DNA of 47,442 nucleotides from JANNXY01 sp964472605 (GCA_964472605.1 CAYYLG010000002.1:1-47442); one strand, 5' to 3'; positions 14,862 to 22,989 are shown, numbered from the stretch's first letter. Notes: generated by a model from the letters alone, not told the origin. Numbers and translations: made by a program.

Positions 14862-16157
14862 TTATGCTTTGAAGGCTGATTTTCCAGCAAATACTGATTT
14901 CTTGCCCAGAGCTTCTTCGATGCGGAGGAGTTGATTGTATTTTGCAACTCTGTCAGATCTGCAAAGTGATCCTGTCTTGATCTGATTTGATCCAGTTCCC
15001 ACAACGAAGTCTGCAATAGTTGTATCTTCTGTTTCTCCTGAGCGGTGAGAGATGATTGCTGTGTAACCATTTTTTCTTGCAAGGTTAACGGCGTCAATTG
15101 TTTCTGATACTGTTCCGATTTGATTAAGTTTAACTAGGATTGAATTTGAAACATTCTGATCAATACCCATTTGAAGTCTCTTGATGTTTGTTACAAAGAG
15201 GTCATCTCCCACGATCTGAACTTTCTTACCAAGTTTTTTTGTAAGCATTGCATAACCCTCCCAATCATCTTCTGCAAGACCGTCCTCGATAGATACGATA
15301 GGGTATTTCTCACACCAATTTGCATAGAAATCAACCATCTCTTCTGAGGTTAGGGATTTACCTTCACGTTCCAGATGGTACTTTCCATCTTTGTATAATT
15401 CTGTCGCAGCTACATCGAGCGCTAGAGCAATATCCTTACCAGCTTTGTAACCAGCTTTTTCTATAGCTTCAAGGATTAATTCAATTGCTGATTCGTTAGA
15501 TGGGATAGATGGTGCGAATCCTCCTTCATCACCAACTGAAGTATTTAGTTTTTTACTATGAAGAATTTTCTTTAGATTATGGAAAACTTCTGCACCCATG
15601 CGAAGTGCTTCCTTAAATGATTTAGCACCAACGGGCATCACCATGAACTCTTGGAAGTCGGTAGAATTTTCTGCATGCTTTCCTCCGTTTAGAATGTTCA
15701 TCATCGGTAGTGGGAGAGATACAGCTTTTCCGGTTTTAGAAATTTCTTTGAAATATGTGTAAAGAGGTTTCTTTAGAGACTTAGCAGCCGCGTGAGAGAA
15801 GGCAAGAGAGATACCAAGTATGGCGTTAGCACCTAGCTTACCTTTGTTTTCTGTTCCATCGATTTCAATCATCTTTGCATCAAGAGAGCGTTGATCAAAA
15901 GATTTGTTCTTTAGAGCTTTGAGCAGAGTCTCGTTTACATTCTTTACTGCTTTTTCTACACCTTTACCGAGGTATTTTTTTACATTTCCATCACGAAGCT
16001 CTACTGCCTCATGTGAACCAGTTGAGGCTCCACTTGGCACAGCTGCACGACCGAATGATCCATCAGATAATGTCACATCAACCTCAACAGTTGGGTTGCC
16101 TCTTGAATCCAGTATCTCGCGTCCAATAATGTTTTTGATTTTAAATATTTTTGCCAT
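14862..16157 (-). CDS. eno: Enolase
   Basis: Dehydrates 2-phosphoglycerate to phosphoenolpyruvate. Full length (431 aa) with all landmarks: IIGREILDSRGNPTVEVDV, SGASTGSHEAVELRD, LPLPMMNILNGGKHAENSTDFQEFM, SVGDEGGFAPS, metal-ligand segments VSIEDGLAEDDW and VGDDLFVTN, and ISHRSGETEDT near the catalytic lysine. A TATAAT lies about 26 nt upstream of the ATG on the minus strand, giving a short A-rich leader without a Shine-Dalgarno sequence. Functionally paired with gpmI. Confidence 0.97.
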   Translation of the reverse strand: MAKIFKIKNIIGREILDSRGNPTVEVDVTLSDGSFGRAAVPSGASTGSHEAVELRDGNVKKYLGKGVEKAVKNVNETLLKALKNKSFDQRSLDAKMIEIDGTENKGKLGANAILGISLAFSHAAAKSLKKPLYTYFKEISKTGKAVSLPLPMMNILNGGKHAENSTDFQEFMVMPVGAKSFKEALRMGAEVFHNLKKILHSKKLNTSVGDEGGFAPSIPSNESAIELILEAIEKAGYKAGKDIALALDVAATELYKDGKYHLEREGKSLTSEEMVDFYANWCEKYPIVSIEDGLAEDDWEGYAMLTKKLGKKVQIVGDDLFVTNIKRLQMGIDQNVSNSILVKLNQIGTVSETIDAVNLARKNGYTAIISHRSGETEDTTIADFVVGTGSNQIKTGSLCRSDRVAKYNQLLRIEEALGKKSVFAGKSAFKA

Positions 16158-16212
16158 ATGTTTTTAATTATTTTTGAGCCTGTATTATATCCGATTTAAA
16201 AAAGTTCCAGCA

Positions 16213-16273
16213 TTGACCAAACACTTTAAATTTGGTAAAAATATGGTGCCGTCTTCGAGTGAAGCCGGCTTTT
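16213..16273 (+). promoter_or_regulatory. Promoter and 5-prime-terminal hairpin of the 16311 gene
   Basis: TTGACC (16213-16218), 17 nt, TAAAAA (16236-16241). The predicted start is near 16248, exactly where a hairpin begins: GCCG-T-CTTC, loop GAGT, GAAG-C-CGGC (16248-16269), followed by TTTT. It could protect the 5-prime end or act as a weak attenuator. Confidence 0.5.
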
Positions 16274-16310
16274 ACGTTCCTTCCAAAAAACAAAAAAAGA
16301 AAGGTTAACA

Positions 16311-16961
16311 TTGAACCACGCAGTAAATTATCTCAGAGCCTGCTACGATCATACAGTTGTAGAGCTCAGTCGTCAGGGGAGGAGGATGGTGGTGGGTTTT
16401 ATCGGTAAGCCAGCATGCGGAAAAGGCAAGCAGGCAGAAATTCTCAGTGATGCTGGGGTTCCTACTCAGCGTTCGAGTGGTATTCTTGATGAATTACCAG
16501 TGGAGCATCATTTAAACAGAATGCGATGTGCCGGGAATTTGATTCCTGGAGGTGAGATGGCAAAACTTGTCATCGATAAACTCGCCCATCGGCAACACCC
16601 TGATCTGATCTTTTTGGATGGAAGTCCGAGAAGTGTGGAAGAGCTCGAGGTTCTCGTTCCGGGTTTTTCAGACATCGACTATCATCTCATGCTCATCCAT
16701 TTTGAAATCTCGGATGAGCTAGCGTTAATGCGAAGAATGAGTCAGAATGCTGGCGGAGAAGTTCGCCTCGATGCAGGAACTGAGAAGGAGAGACTGATTA
16801 CATTTACTAAGCAGACTCTTCCGGTTATCGAGAGGGCAAGACACATGGATGTGCCAATAAAGACGATTCAAGTCACAGATACGGCGACGCCGATGTATAT
16901 CGCCTTTCAGGTGATGGGGAAAGTTTCACGTCAAGCCTTTCTTCATCCGTCTGCACATTAA
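16311..16961 (+). CDS. Adenylate-kinase-like P-loop protein
   Basis: Resembles NMP kinases: Walker A GKPACGKGKQ, then DGSPRSVEELE in the position of the adenylate kinase DGFPR motif, and HFEISDELALMRRM. It lacks a recognisable LID domain and parts of the NMP-binding signature, so activity and substrate are uncertain. Start choice: a TTG at 16311 with AGAAAGG 8 nt before it, or the ATG at 16386 directly before the P-loop strand (MVVGFIGKPACGKG) with a GGGGAGGAGG stretch upstream. The second gives a canonical kinase N-terminus. Composition is more GC-rich than neighbours, and the TAA stop lies in the terminator tetraloop. Confidence 0.6.
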   Translation: MNHAVNYLRACYDHTVVELSRQGRRMVVGFIGKPACGKGKQAEILSDAGVPTQRSSGILDELPVEHHLNRMRCAGNLIPGGEMAKLVIDKLAHRQHPDLIFLDGSPRSVEELEVLVPGFSDIDYHLMLIHFEISDELALMRRMSQNAGGEVRLDAGTEKERLITFTKQTLPVIERARHMDVPIKTIQVTDTATPMYIAFQVMGKVSRQAFLHPSAH

Positions 16962-16977
16962 AATGTGTGGACTTTTT
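16949..16977 (+). terminator. Terminator with the stop codon in its tetraloop
   Basis: GTCTGCACAT pairs with ATGTGTGGAC (16949-16958 with 16963-16972; 10 bp with two G-U pairs) around TAAA, followed by T6. TAA (16959-16961) is the stop codon. Confidence 0.8.
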
Positions 16978-16995
16978 TATTTTCTATAACAGCGC

Positions 16996-17001
16996 TACAA
17001 T
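16996..17001 (+). promoter_or_regulatory. -10 box of the 17008 gene
   Basis: TACAAT ending exactly 6 nt before the ATG at 17008; leaderless arrangement. Confidence 0.5.
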
Positions 17002-17007
17002 TAGCGT

Positions 17008-17409
17008 ATGAATTATATAAAATCGTTTTTGATTGCTTTACCAGTTTTAATGGCGTTAGATATGGGCTGGTTTTTGTTGCTTATGGGGAAGTTTTACCAA
17101 ACACGTTTGCATGACCTTCTTCGTTTTGGTTCTGATGGTTCTCTGGCACCAAAGTTACTTCCAGCTTTCTTTGTATATCTTCTCATGACTGTTCTCGTGC
17201 TTGTCTTTGCAGTACCAAAAGGTATATCTGGAGGTGCTATGCAAGGTTTCCTTTGGGGTGCTCTTTTGGGTTGGCTTATTTACGGATTTTATAATTTCAC
17301 TAATTATGGTCTGTTTGAAAAATATGATCTCGTTGTTGCAATAATTGATACACTTTGGGGTGGGGTTATTTTTGGACTTACAACATTGCTTGTTGTTTTG
17401 TTCATCTAG
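17008..17409 (+). CDS. DUF2177-like membrane protein
   Basis: 133 residues with four hydrophobic segments: FLIALPVLMALDMGWFLLLM, LLPAFFVYLLMTVLVLVFAV, GFLWGALLGWLIYGFYNFTN and IIDTLWGGVIFGLTTLLVVL. The order and the conserved D-x-x-W and NFTN elements match DUF2177 proteins, whose function is unknown. The gene converges with the methyltransferase gene; the two overlap by 8 bp at their 3-prime ends. Confidence 0.75.
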   Translation: MNYIKSFLIALPVLMALDMGWFLLLMGKFYQTRLHDLLRFGSDGSLAPKLLPAFFVYLLMTVLVLVFAVPKGISGGAMQGFLWGALLGWLIYGFYNFTNYGLFEKYDLVVAIIDTLWGGVIFGLTTLLVVLFI

Positions 17410-18013
17410 ACTTTGCAATAAGTAATCCATTTGGTAATGGCAAAATCTCTGATGCATATTGGGGATTTTGTTTTATATAATTTAGGAAATCCTGAACCTC
17501 ATCTTTAAAGTTTTCCACATTATCAGCGATGATGATTGCAGAAGGTGAAAGGTGTGGTTCTAGAGTGATTAAAAATTCTTTATATTTCTTTCTATCTGCG
17601 TCTAGAAACAGCATATCTAAAGGCTTATCCCATTTTTTAAAAACCTCTTCTGCTTTTTCTTCCATGAGTTCAATATTATCTAACCCAGATTCTCTTATGT
17701 GTACTCTAGCAATTTCTGCTTTGGGAGCTGATTTTTCTATTGTTATAACTTTACCACCATATTCATTTGCTATTTTAGCCATATGTAATGTTGAGTAAGC
17801 GCCACTTGTACCAATCTCAAGAATTATTTTAGGTTTGTTTTCTTTAATCAAATTTTGAATGTATAACGCAGATTCTTTGGGTAAGTGGTTTAGTTTTATC
17901 CCATGATTTTTGTTTAGTTCCCAAGCCTTGGCATATTCAGGTGCTATAAAATCGTCACCAAAGACGGAGTCGAAGTTCTCTATATTTTTATATATTTGTT
18001 CCAATTTGTTCAT
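17402..18013 (-). CDS. SAM-dependent O-methyltransferase
   Basis: Class I Rossmann methyltransferase of the O-methyltransferase-3 (caffeoyl-CoA/catechol OMT-like) family. Motif I is ILEIGTSGAYSTLHMA, followed by KVITIEKSAPKAEIARVHI, a MLFLDADRKKYKEFL strand equivalent to the metal-binding D, and IIIADNVENF. At 203 aa it is typical. The substrate is unknown. The promoter is TATTAT 8 nt before the ATG on the minus strand, back to back with that of the MFS gene. Confidence 0.8.
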   Translation of the reverse strand: MNKLEQIYKNIENFDSVFGDDFIAPEYAKAWELNKNHGIKLNHLPKESALYIQNLIKENKPKIILEIGTSGAYSTLHMAKIANEYGGKVITIEKSAPKAEIARVHIRESGLDNIELMEEKAEEVFKKWDKPLDMLFLDADRKKYKEFLITLEPHLSPSAIIIADNVENFKDEVQDFLNYIKQNPQYASEILPLPNGLLIAKSR

Positions 18014-18021
18014 TGCTACAT

Positions 18022-18041
18022 ATAATACATAACTGTAGAAT
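18022..18041. promoter_or_regulatory. Divergent leaderless promoters (methyltransferase and MFS genes)
   Basis: Minus strand: TATTAT (18022-18027), 8 nt to the ATG at 18013. Plus strand: TAGAAT (18036-18041), 7 nt to the ATG at 18049. The second box sets the MFS start downstream of the longer in-frame start at 18013. Confidence 0.55.
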
Positions 18042-18048
18042 ATCTGCT

Positions 18049-19278
18049 ATGTCCCAGAAGAAAATTCTTTCAACTATTTTCTTTATTATATTTCTCGACT
18101 TACTTGGGGTAGGAATAATTATTCCCATTCTACCGGCGCTTTTTGAACATCAAGATGCTCATCCATTACTTTTCCTTGGTAATGAAATAAGTGTTGGAGT
18201 TAAATATATATTTTATGGACTCCTTATTGCACTATATTCTATAGGAAGATTTTTTGCTGCACCTATTTTGGGAGACTTGTCTGATGTATATGGAAGAAAA
18301 AAGATTCTGATATTTTCACTTATCGGTACGGCTTTTGGATATTTTCTTTTTGCCTTTGGGATACTTAAGCAGTCACTAGAAATATTATTTATATCAAGAT
18401 TACTTGATGGTATAACTGGCGGAAATATTTCTACTGCCCAAGCGGTGATAGGTGATGTTTCGAAGCCAGAAGATAGAGCAAAGAATTTCGGTATGATCGG
18501 TGCAGCGTTTGGACTAGGATTTATCCTAGGACCTTTTCTTGGGGGGATATTATCTGATCCAACTGTGGTGTCATGGTTTAATCCTAAAATACCATTTATC
18601 TTTGCTGGGCTAATGTCTATCGGTTCGATGATTATGACATTAACTTTCTTACCAGAGACCGCACCTTTCACAGAAAAGGTTTTCAAATTCACAATTAGGA
18701 AACCTTTGGAGCATATTGGTAAAGCAGTGAGAGATGTCCATCTCGGTAGATTATTTATAGTTTCGTTTTTGTTTACAATCGGATTTGGTTTCTACACGTC
18801 TTTCTTTGCGCTTTATCTTGCGGATAAGTTTGATTTGTCGGAAAAGGGAATAGGATTGTTCTTTGCTTATAGTGGAATATTTATCGCACTCATGCAGGCA
18901 CTTGTCACAAGACAAGTTGCAAAGAAGTATCCTGATACAACAGTTCTTGGTGTTTCTTTTTTAATGATTGCATTTTCAGTATCACTTTATTTATCTGTTT
19001 CAAAAGTTTGGATGCTTTATCTGCTCCCGCCGTTTGCTGCTTTGTGGATCGGACTTACAATGGCAAACTTTATGAGTCTACTTTCTAAGCGTGCTGGGGA
19101 CAGGGCACAAGGCGAAGTCTTCGGACTTAATGCCAGTATGCAATCTGCTGGAGAGATAATCCCACCACTTGTAGCGGGTTTAATAGCAACCAAATTTTCT
19201 CCGGTTGCTCCTCTTTTCATGTCAGTATTTACGCTGTTTTTAACCCATATAGTCATCAAAAAAGAGCTAGAGAAATAG
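18049..19278 (+). CDS. Major facilitator superfamily transporter (TetA-like)
   Basis: About 409 residues with 12 predicted membrane helices. The MFS motif A loop GDLSDVYGRKKILIF lies between helices 2 and 3; helix 1 has LLGVGIIIPILPALFEH and helix 5 has GAAFGLGFILGPFLGG (motif C-like), typical of DHA1 drug:H+ antiporters. Substrate unknown. The start is set by TAGAAT 7 nt before this ATG. It ends 18 nt before the lexA promoter. Confidence 0.85.
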   Translation: MSQKKILSTIFFIIFLDLLGVGIIIPILPALFEHQDAHPLLFLGNEISVGVKYIFYGLLIALYSIGRFFAAPILGDLSDVYGRKKILIFSLIGTAFGYFLFAFGILKQSLEILFISRLLDGITGGNISTAQAVIGDVSKPEDRAKNFGMIGAAFGLGFILGPFLGGILSDPTVVSWFNPKIPFIFAGLMSIGSMIMTLTFLPETAPFTEKVFKFTIRKPLEHIGKAVRDVHLGRLFIVSFLFTIGFGFYTSFFALYLADKFDLSEKGIGLFFAYSGIFIALMQALVTRQVAKKYPDTTVLGVSFLMIAFSVSLYLSVSKVWMLYLLPPFAALWIGLTMANFMSLLSKRAGDRAQGEVFGLNASMQSAGEIIPPLVAGLIATKFSPVAPLFMSVFTLFLTHIVIKKELEK

Positions 19279-19287
19279 TTATCCACA
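19279..19287 (+). other. Perfect DnaA-box match (TTATCCACA)
   Basis: TTATCCACA directly after the MFS stop codon and upstream of the lexA promoter. It is a single 9-mer; chance or titration are both possible. Confidence 0.3.
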
Positions 19288-19296
19288 AGGAGGACT

Positions 19297-19326
19297 TTGA
19301 CAGGTGAACAGTTGTTCACCTATAAT
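19297..19326 (+). promoter_or_regulatory. lexA promoter with embedded SOS operator
   Basis: TTGACA (19297-19302), 18-nt spacer, TATAAT (19321-19326). A perfect 20-bp palindrome AGGTGAACAGTTGTTCACCT (19302-19321) fills the spacer and contains GAAC-N4-GTTC, the Bacillus-type LexA/DinR box. A bound repressor would cover both promoter elements, giving autorepression of lexA and dinB. Confidence 0.9.
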
Positions 19327-19354
19327 ATATTTATTAATAAATAAACAAAGTCCT

Positions 19355-20170
19355 ATGAATACATTCAAATCTATTAGTGATCTGCGCAAAGAATTATCAC
19401 AGATCAACCAGCAAATTGATTCTTGCATCGTAAGAGGTAAATCTTATACTCATTTATCTCGTGCCCATAAAGTCGTAACAGGAAAGATAGACAGAATATA
19501 CAGAGATATGACTTTCACTCGCACACTNNNNNNNNNNNNNNNNNNNNNNNNNNNNNNNNNNNNNNNNNNNNNNNNNNNNNNNNNNNNNNNNNNNNNNNNN
19601 NNNNNNNNNNNNNNNNNNNNNNNNNNNTATAATTTCTACAAGGAATATAAACGAATGCCTTCATACAGTGAGATGATGAAGGTTTTTGGTTTTAAGTCCA
19701 AGAATGCTGTATTCAAATTAATTGATAAATTAATAGGCGAAGGAATTGTAGATAAAGATAGTTCTGGAAAACTTATTCCTAACAAATTATTCGGTGAGGT
19801 GCGTATGCTTGGAGTTGTAGAAGCGGGATTTCCAACAATTGCAGAAGAGGATGTAATGGGAGATACATTAACTTTGGATGAATTTCTCATCGGTAATAAA
19901 GATGCAACCTATATGCTCAAGGTAAAGGGGGATTCAATGATTGAGGCTGGGATTCAAGAGGGTGATATGGTTTTGGTTGAGAGGAGTAATCAGGCGAAGA
20001 TAGATCAGATTGTAATTGCTGAAGTTGACGGTGGTTTCACTATGAAGTATTACAAAATGAAAAATGGTAAACCTTATCTCGAACCAGCAAATAGCAGATT
20101 GAAACCAATTTATCCAGAAGAGGAGTTGCGTATAGTTGCTGTGGTTAGAGCTGTAATTCGTAAATATTAA
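19355..20170 (+). CDS. lexA: SOS repressor LexA (sequence interrupted by a 100-N gap)
   Basis: Self-cleaving repressor of the DNA damage response. After the gap: winged-helix part (YNFYKEYKRMPSYSEMMKVF, SKNAVFKLIDKLIGEGI), cleavage site VEAGFP (Ala-Gly bond), catalytic Ser in MLKVKGDSMIEAGIQEGD and the general-base Lys in VDGGFTMKYYKM. The N-terminal 57 residues (FKSISDLRKELSQINQQIDS) are helical and longer than in standard LexA, so this may be a variant with an N-terminal extension. Bases 19528-19627 are unknown and the frame across them cannot be verified. Start at 19355: the longer frame would begin inside the operator. It leads an operon with dinB. Confidence 0.88.
   Translation: MNTFKSISDLRKELSQINQQIDSCIVRGKSYTHLSRAHKVVTGKIDRIYRDMTFTRTXXXXXXXXXXXXXXXXXXXXXXXXXXXXXXXXXXYNFYKEYKRMPSYSEMMKVFGFKSKNAVFKLIDKLIGEGIVDKDSSGKLIPNKLFGEVRMLGVVEAGFPTIAEEDVMGDTLTLDEFLIGNKDATYMLKVKGDSMIEAGIQEGDMVLVERSNQAKIDQIVIAEVDGGFTMKYYKMKNGKPYLEPANSRLKPIYPEEELRIVAVVRAVIRKY
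19528..19627. other. Scaffold gap (100 N) inside lexA
   Basis: Unlike the gap at 12953, the flanks share no sequence, so real sequence is missing here. True length is unknown; 100 is the usual placeholder. Confidence 0.9.
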
Positions 20171-20185
20171 TTAATAAATCTAAAT

Positions 20186-21430
20186 ATGATCCTGCATGTA
20201 GATGGAGACTACTTTTTTGCTGGGTGCGAAATAGCCAGAAGACCAGACCTTCGCGGTAAACCTGTTGTTGTGGGTAAGGAGAGAGGTATTATAACTGCAC
20301 TTACTCCAGAGGCAAAAAAGCTCGGGGTTATACGTGGTATGCCAATATATCAAGTTAGAAAAATCGATAAGAACATTGTGATATTGGAATCGAATTATAA
20401 TATATATAGAATCTATTCTAATCGAATGAATCATATAGTTTCTCGATATGCGAATATGGTTGAGGCTTACAGTATCGATGAGTGCTTCGCGGATTTGGGT
20501 GGAATGGATATTAAGCTAGGTAAATCATTTGAGGATATCGCCACTTCTTTACAAAAAGATTTGCACACAGAACTTGGTATGACATTTTCTGTTGGTGTCG
20601 CTCCTACAAAAGTCTTAGCGAAGATTGCTTCCAAGTTAAAGAAACCAAATGGTCTTACTTTTATTTATGAAGAAAATAGAAGGCAAATTCTTTCTGATAC
20701 TGCCATCTCTAAGATCTGGGGAATAGGACCGAAGTCTTCTCAGAGTTTGTATAAACAAGGTATAAAGACCGCACTTGATTTTACCAGCCTTGGTTTGTCA
20801 GAAGTAGAATCAACTTGTAGTAAACCCCATCGAGATATTTGGTATGAGTTAAATGGTGTATCAGTTAACCCTGTTTCAAATGATCATGATGATCAGGCTT
20901 CTATCATGCGTTCAGGATCATTTGGAACCCCGACAAATAATCAGGAAATGATACTTTCTGAATTATCTAGAAATATTGAAATCGCATGCAGTACTTTATG
21001 GAATCAAGGCAGAGGAACTTCTAGGGTTTATTTTTTTCTTAAAACCCAATCATTTATTTACCGCAGAGGTGAAGTAGAGCTCCCCAGAAATACTCATTCC
21101 CCAGATGAGATTATGGCTAAAGTAATTCCTAAGGCCAAAGAGTTGATGTCAGTTGGGGTTCTGTATAGAGCAACGGGAATTATCTTGTCTGATCTACATA
21201 CACTTTCTTATGAATCGGATTTGTTTGGTAATGGAGGTGAATATTCAAAGAAGGAAGAATCGTATCATGTGATGCAGGATGTTATAAAACGCTTTGGTGA
21301 AGAAGTTATGATGTTTGGTTCGAGCCTACTTGCCTATGATCGTAGGTCGGATAACAATGCTTTTTCTCCTTATCTTTTGTATAAGGGTAGGAAATATCTA
21401 CCAATACCGTTTTTAGGAGAAGTTAATTAA
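20186..21430 (+). CDS. dinB: DNA polymerase IV (Y family, translesion)
   Basis: Error-prone lesion-bypass polymerase. Catalytic palm residues are in MILHVDGDYFFAGCEIARRP (D6 region) and VEAYSIDECFADL (SIDE motif, DE). The fingers motif PVVVGKERGIITALTPEAKKLGV, the SVGVAPTKVLAKIASKLKKPNG motif and the little-finger domain follow; total 414 aa. It starts 15 nt after lexA with no separate promoter, so it is controlled by the LexA operator. A UmuC-like assignment is the alternative, but no umuD-like gene is present. Confidence 0.9.
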   Translation: MILHVDGDYFFAGCEIARRPDLRGKPVVVGKERGIITALTPEAKKLGVIRGMPIYQVRKIDKNIVILESNYNIYRIYSNRMNHIVSRYANMVEAYSIDECFADLGGMDIKLGKSFEDIATSLQKDLHTELGMTFSVGVAPTKVLAKIASKLKKPNGLTFIYEENRRQILSDTAISKIWGIGPKSSQSLYKQGIKTALDFTSLGLSEVESTCSKPHRDIWYELNGVSVNPVSNDHDDQASIMRSGSFGTPTNNQEMILSELSRNIEIACSTLWNQGRGTSRVYFFLKTQSFIYRRGEVELPRNTHSPDEIMAKVIPKAKELMSVGVLYRATGIILSDLHTLSYESDLFGNGGEYSKKEESYHVMQDVIKRFGEEVMMFGSSLLAYDRRSDNNAFSPYLLYKGRKYLPIPFLGEVN

Positions 21431-22311
21431 TCAAACAGTTCACCTATATAGCGGTCGATGTCGCGTTGCTCCATGTCGTAGAAATTCATTTCATTGCGAT
21501 GGAGTTTTCTGGCTAAATCTTTACCGACAAATCTCCAATGCCATGGTTCATACTGATAGTAAGTATTACCCTTAGGGTATGAGAGTATGAATCCATACTT
21601 ATATGCATTTTCCTGTAACCATTTAAATGCTTTAGTGTTTTCAAAATTCGTTGTTAGATAGTAACTGTTTTCACTTGTGACGAAATCCACCGCAGTTCCA
21701 AGCTGATGTTCTGAGTAACCCTGCTCAGCAGAGAAAGAGTTTGCTGTACCGGCCCCATACGTAACTCTGTAGCCACCCTTTAGGGAAGTTTGCTCCTTAA
21801 ATGATCTGTAACCAGATGAGATAAGAATATTTATATCATCATCTTTGGCATCTTCCATGAGGTCGTCAATGAATCCTTTTGCTTGGTCAAGAAATTCTAT
21901 TTCTTTTGTACTTGGGTATACAAAATCTGAATCAAGAGTTGAAAGGTCCTCTGGTTCATAATTTTCATTCAGGAAATAAACTTTAGAATATTTCTTTAAT
22001 AATTCTGGATCGGTTGAAACAATTTTTTTCAATTCATCGTTTTTATCATCAAGTTTTTTGTTTTTATTTTCCAAGGAAACAATATTTTCTTCAGCGATTT
22101 TCACTTTCTCAGTCAAAGAAGCGTTCTCAGTTTGAAGATTGTATATACTCTCGCTAGATAGTTTGAGATTTAATTCCAATTCTTCAATTTTTGCTAAATT
22201 CTGCTTATTGTTTTGATGGAGATTAATAAAAGTGAATCCTGATACAGCTATTACTACAATGGAAATGGTTGTCGCGATGTAGTCTCTAGCTAGAAATCGT
22301 TCTAAGTTCAT
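21427..22311 (-). CDS. D,D-carboxypeptidase, VanY type (peptidase M15B)
   Basis: Zinc carboxypeptidase acting on D-Ala-D-Ala ends of peptidoglycan. An N-terminal membrane anchor (residues ~11-31) is followed by a coiled coil (about 37-100), then the catalytic domain: SSGYRSFKEQ (165-174), SEHQLGTAVDF with ligands His202 and Asp209, and EPWHWRF with catalytic Glu255 and ligand His258. It is anchored outside the membrane. Its stop overlaps the dinB stop by 4 bp (convergent). Minus-strand TAGAAT 7 nt before the ATG (with TGA, extended) indicates a leaderless mRNA. Confidence 0.9.
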   Translation of the reverse strand: MNLERFLARDYIATTISIVVIAVSGFTFINLHQNNKQNLAKIEELELNLKLSSESIYNLQTENASLTEKVKIAEENIVSLENKNKKLDDKNDELKKIVSTDPELLKKYSKVYFLNENYEPEDLSTLDSDFVYPSTKEIEFLDQAKGFIDDLMEDAKDDDINILISSGYRSFKEQTSLKGGYRVTYGAGTANSFSAEQGYSEHQLGTAVDFVTSENSYYLTTNFENTKAFKWLQENAYKYGFILSYPKGNTYYQYEPWHWRFVGKDLARKLHRNEMNFYDMEQRDIDRYIGELFD

Positions 22312-22318
22312 AGGGAGA

Positions 22319-22324
22319 ATTCTA
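22319..22324 (-). promoter_or_regulatory. Extended -10 box of the VanY-type gene
   Basis: Minus-strand TGA-TAGAAT with 7 nt to the ATG at 22311. Confidence 0.55.
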
Positions 22325-22330
22325 TCACAA

Positions 22331-22969
22331 TTATGTCCGAGGGTCAGATTTTTGCCACTCCTTTAAGCTGCCGGCTAGACGTTCCATTTTGTCTGCATTT
22401 CTTATGAATTTTTGCTGGCTTTTGGGGTACAGGTCATAGTGGTAGGAATCATCTATAGCTTGCGCTATATAGTGCAAATTTTCAGTAGATGTAATCCAGT
22501 TCGTTCCCAGTCGTCTCAAGTTAAAGGGTTTAGAGTATTGTCTTAAAACCTTCTTGCCATCTAAGTCCCAAAAGTATTCATGGAAGTAGGAGAGTGCTAA
22601 TTCCCGAATCGTTTTGTATATAGGATCACGGAATCTGACCGTTGCATGATTTGTTTTAGAGATAGCACCCCAAAGTCCGTTGCGTTTATAAAGTGTCACA
22701 ATATGGTCAGTGTCAGGATGTATTACTCGGAGGTCAAGAATTATTGGCTCCTCACCATTTATCCATAGTGCCGTAGCAGCAAGCAAAGCTCCCTCCATAC
22801 AATGTGCCTTATTGGTTTTCAACACTAATCTAGGTGAATTATAGGTCTCACCTTTTTTCTCGAAGTTAAATGGCAATGAATCCAGAAAGTCCTGAATCTT
22901 GATTGGTGTATTGAGCCTTTTTAGAATCTTTATTTCCTCTTTATTTAATCCAAAATTATTTACCATCAT
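22331..22969 (-). CDS. Transglutaminase-like protein of unknown function
   Basis: About 212 residues. Cys57 in NKAHCMEGALLAATALWING, then PIILDLRVIHPDTDHIVTLY with His89, resembles the Cys-His(-Asp) order of transglutaminase-like cysteine proteins; SKTNHATVRFRDPIY and an SYFHEYF segment follow. The fold is proposed from motif order only. The upstream in-frame start (23095) would run into the neighbouring gene; the ATG at 22969 has TATACT exactly 6 nt before it. It is divergently paired with the GH18 gene through overlapping -10 boxes. Confidence 0.6.
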   Translation of the reverse strand: MMVNNFGLNKEEIKILKRLNTPIKIQDFLDSLPFNFEKKGETYNSPRLVLKTNKAHCMEGALLAATALWINGEEPIILDLRVIHPDTDHIVTLYKRNGLWGAISKTNHATVRFRDPIYKTIRELALSYFHEYFWDLDGKKVLRQYSKPFNLRRLGTNWITSTENLHYIAQAIDDSYHYDLYPKSQQKFIRNADKMERLAGSLKEWQKSDPRT

Positions 22970-22975
22970 AACTAT

Positions 22976-22983
22976 AGTATAAT
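22976..22983. promoter_or_regulatory. Overlapping divergent -10 boxes (bidirectional promoter)
   Basis: AGTATAAT contains TATAAT on the plus strand (22978-22983, 6 nt to the ATG at 22990) and TATACT on the minus strand (22981-22976, 6 nt to the ATG at 22969). Two leaderless starts fire from the same 8 bp. Confidence 0.7.
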
Positions 22984-22989
22984 GCCAAT

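Noticed and set aside
19279..19287. DnaA box TTATCCACA near lexA, with near-boxes at 7976-8016, as evidence of a replication origin
   Set aside because: Only isolated boxes; no cluster, no AT-rich unwinding element with phased boxes, and no dnaA/dnaN nearby.
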